In this document: positions 5,191-6,112 of the stretch, piece by piece | Position numbering within the stretch: the stretch's first letter is position 1 | Layout of the letters: each line of letters begins with the position of its first letter | Assembly: GCA_002335115.1 (NCBI GenBank) | Contig: DDCR01000062.1 | Span: 1-6,112 of the forward strand | Direction: 5' to 3' | From: Oceanospirillaceae bacterium UBA2001 | Lineage (GTDB): Bacteria > Pseudomonadota > Gammaproteobacteria > Pseudomonadales > Balneatricaceae | Length of the DNA stretch: 6,112 nucleotides | Notes under the pieces: generated by a model | What the model saw: only the letters and a program-made list of their open reading frames with translations | Told to the model about the DNA's origin: nothing | Database searches by the model: none | Made by a program: the position numbers and the translations under genes

Positions 5191-6112
5191 ATGAATCCAC
5201 AAAATATGCCTCGTACCATCGAAATTCCTAACGGCCAAAAAGTGACTGCTACTTTTTCTAAGCAAGAGCTAAGTAACCGTCTTGCGAAATTACGTGCACA
5301 CATGGCAGACGCCAATGTAGATGCGGTCGTGTTAACTTCTTATCATAATATAAACTACTTTTCAGATTTTGTTTATTGCCGTTTTGGTCGCGACTATGGT
5401 TTGGTAGTCACCCAAGACAACTACACCACGGTCACTGCAAATATTGATGGCGGCCAGCCTTTTCGTCGTAACCAGTTGGGAGACAATGTGGTTTACACTG
5501 ATTGGCAAAAAGGTAACTTCTTTGTGGCTCTTCAAAATCTCATTAAGCCGGGCAGTCGTATAGGCGTAGAATATGATCACATGCCCTTAGCCACTATGGA
5601 TATCGTGAAATCTAGTTTCCCATCCTCAGAGTTTGCTGACATTGGTGTGCCCACCATGCACATGCGCATGATTAAGTCGGCGGAAGAAATTGCAGTCATT
5701 AAACACGGCTCACGCATAGGTGACATCGGTGGTGCAGCCATTCGTGATGCTATTGCTGTGGGGGTGCCAGAGTACGAGGTAGCCATGGCAGGTACGCAAG
5801 CTATGATTCGTGAGATTGCTAAAACCTTTCCTGATGGCGAGTTAATGGACACGTGGGTATGGTTTCAATCGGGTATGAATACCGATGGAGCGCACAACCC
5901 GGTGACTAGCCGCAAAATTGAAGCGGGAGACATTCTAAGTCTTAACTGTTTTCCGATGATTGCAGGTTATTACACAGCACTGGAACGCACCTTGTTCTCT
6001 GAGCATGCAAGTGATCGACATCTAGAATTATGGGAAATCAACTGTAAGGTTCACCGCCGAGGTCTGGAGTTGGTTAAGCCCGGTGTAAAGTGCAGCGATG
6101 TGGCCCACGAGC
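5191..6112 (+). CDS. Creatinase (creatine amidinohydrolase), C-terminus outside window
   Basis: Creatinase hydrolyses creatine to sarcosine and urea in the cytoplasm. The 307 visible residues follow remembered Pseudomonas putida creatinase with an offset of three. Arg67 in FGRDYG corresponds to Arg64 there, His235 in NTDGAHNPVTSRK to catalytic His232, and Glu265 in TALERTLF to Glu262. Other hallmark blocks are TSYHNINYFSDFVYC (49-63), ANIDGGQPFRR (83-93), MRMIKSAEE (158-166) and GDILSLNCFPMIAGYY (246-261). The fold is that of M24 peptidases, but the metal-ligand pattern of true peptidases is absent, as in creatinase. The enzyme is normally about 400 residues, so roughly 100 residues lie beyond the right edge, including the later active-site histidines. 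The start has AGGTGA (5180-5185) five bases upstream and an in-frame TAG at 5179-5181. Ectoine hydrolase (DoeA), also M24-like, is a less likely alternative. Confidence 0.94.
   Translation, partial: MNPQNMPRTIEIPNGQKVTATFSKQELSNRLAKLRAHMADANVDAVVLTSYHNINYFSDFVYCRFGRDYGLVVTQDNYTTVTANIDGGQPFRRNQLGDNVVYTDWQKGNFFVALQNLIKPGSRIGVEYDHMPLATMDIVKSSFPSSEFADIGVPTMHMRMIKSAEEIAVIKHGSRIGDIGGAAIRDAIAVGVPEYEVAMAGTQAMIREIAKTFPDGELMDTWVWFQSGMNTDGAHNPVTSRKIEAGDILSLNCFPMIAGYYTALERTLFSEHASDRHLELWEINCKVHRRGLELVKPGVKCSDVAHE

Noticed and set aside
5052..5852. Three minus-strand open frames opposite creatinase and its upstream region
   Set aside because: They are antisense to strongly conserved creatinase blocks and resemble nothing known.
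5191..6112. Ectoine hydrolase or M24 metallopeptidase as the identity of the right-hand gene
   Set aside because: The blocks NTDGAHNPVT, GDILSLNCFPMIAGYY and ANIDGGQP, and the conserved Arg67, His235 and Glu265, fit creatinase specifically.

Overview
The window looks like chromosomal DNA from a marine gammaproteobacterium, probably in or near the Alteromonadales. This is inference. The base composition is moderate, the agmatinase resembles enterobacterial SpeB closely, and a VF530-type small protein (a family known from Vibrio and related genera) is present. No rRNA, tRNA, CRISPR array, insertion sequence or phage gene was seen.

Layout from left to right. (1) Positions 1-632, minus strand: most of an ABC-transporter ATPase of the LivG (branched-chain amino acid/amide) type, cut by the left edge. 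(2) 633-938: a regulatory gap with a near-consensus NtrC-type palindrome, a leader hairpin candidate and promoter candidates in both directions. (3) 939-1292, plus strand: a VF530/DUF2132-type small protein whose stop overlaps that of the next, convergent gene. (4) 1289-2698, minus strand: a complete group II PLP-dependent decarboxylase of the glutamate/cysteine-sulfinate decarboxylase type, starting at GTG. (5) 2699-2793: a short divergent promoter region. (6) 2794-3453, plus strand: an orphan Imm22-like protein with a helical and proline-rich tail. (7) 3528-5017, minus strand: a probable operon of a small ABM-fold monooxygenase-like protein, a 60-residue unknown ORF, and agmatinase speB. (8) 5018-5190: an AT-rich divergent control region. 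(9) 5191-6112, plus strand: the first 307 residues of creatinase, cut by the right edge.

Taken together, agmatinase (agmatine to putrescine and urea) and creatinase (creatine to sarcosine and urea) are divergently arranged neighbours that both hydrolyse a guanidino C-N bond and release urea. An amide/amino-acid-type transporter ATPase, preceded by a possible nitrogen-control (NtrC) site, lies about 3 kb away. The most economical reading is an accessory locus for scavenging nitrogen and carbon from guanidino compounds. The roles of the ABM-like protein, the 60-residue ORF and the decarboxylase in it are open. The Imm22-like and VF530-like genes show no evident functional link to it and may simply be neighbours. 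The best leads for undescribed biology are the conserved-looking speB/small ORF/ABM/creatinase arrangement, the NtrC-like site with adjacent hairpin, and the orphan immunity-like gene.
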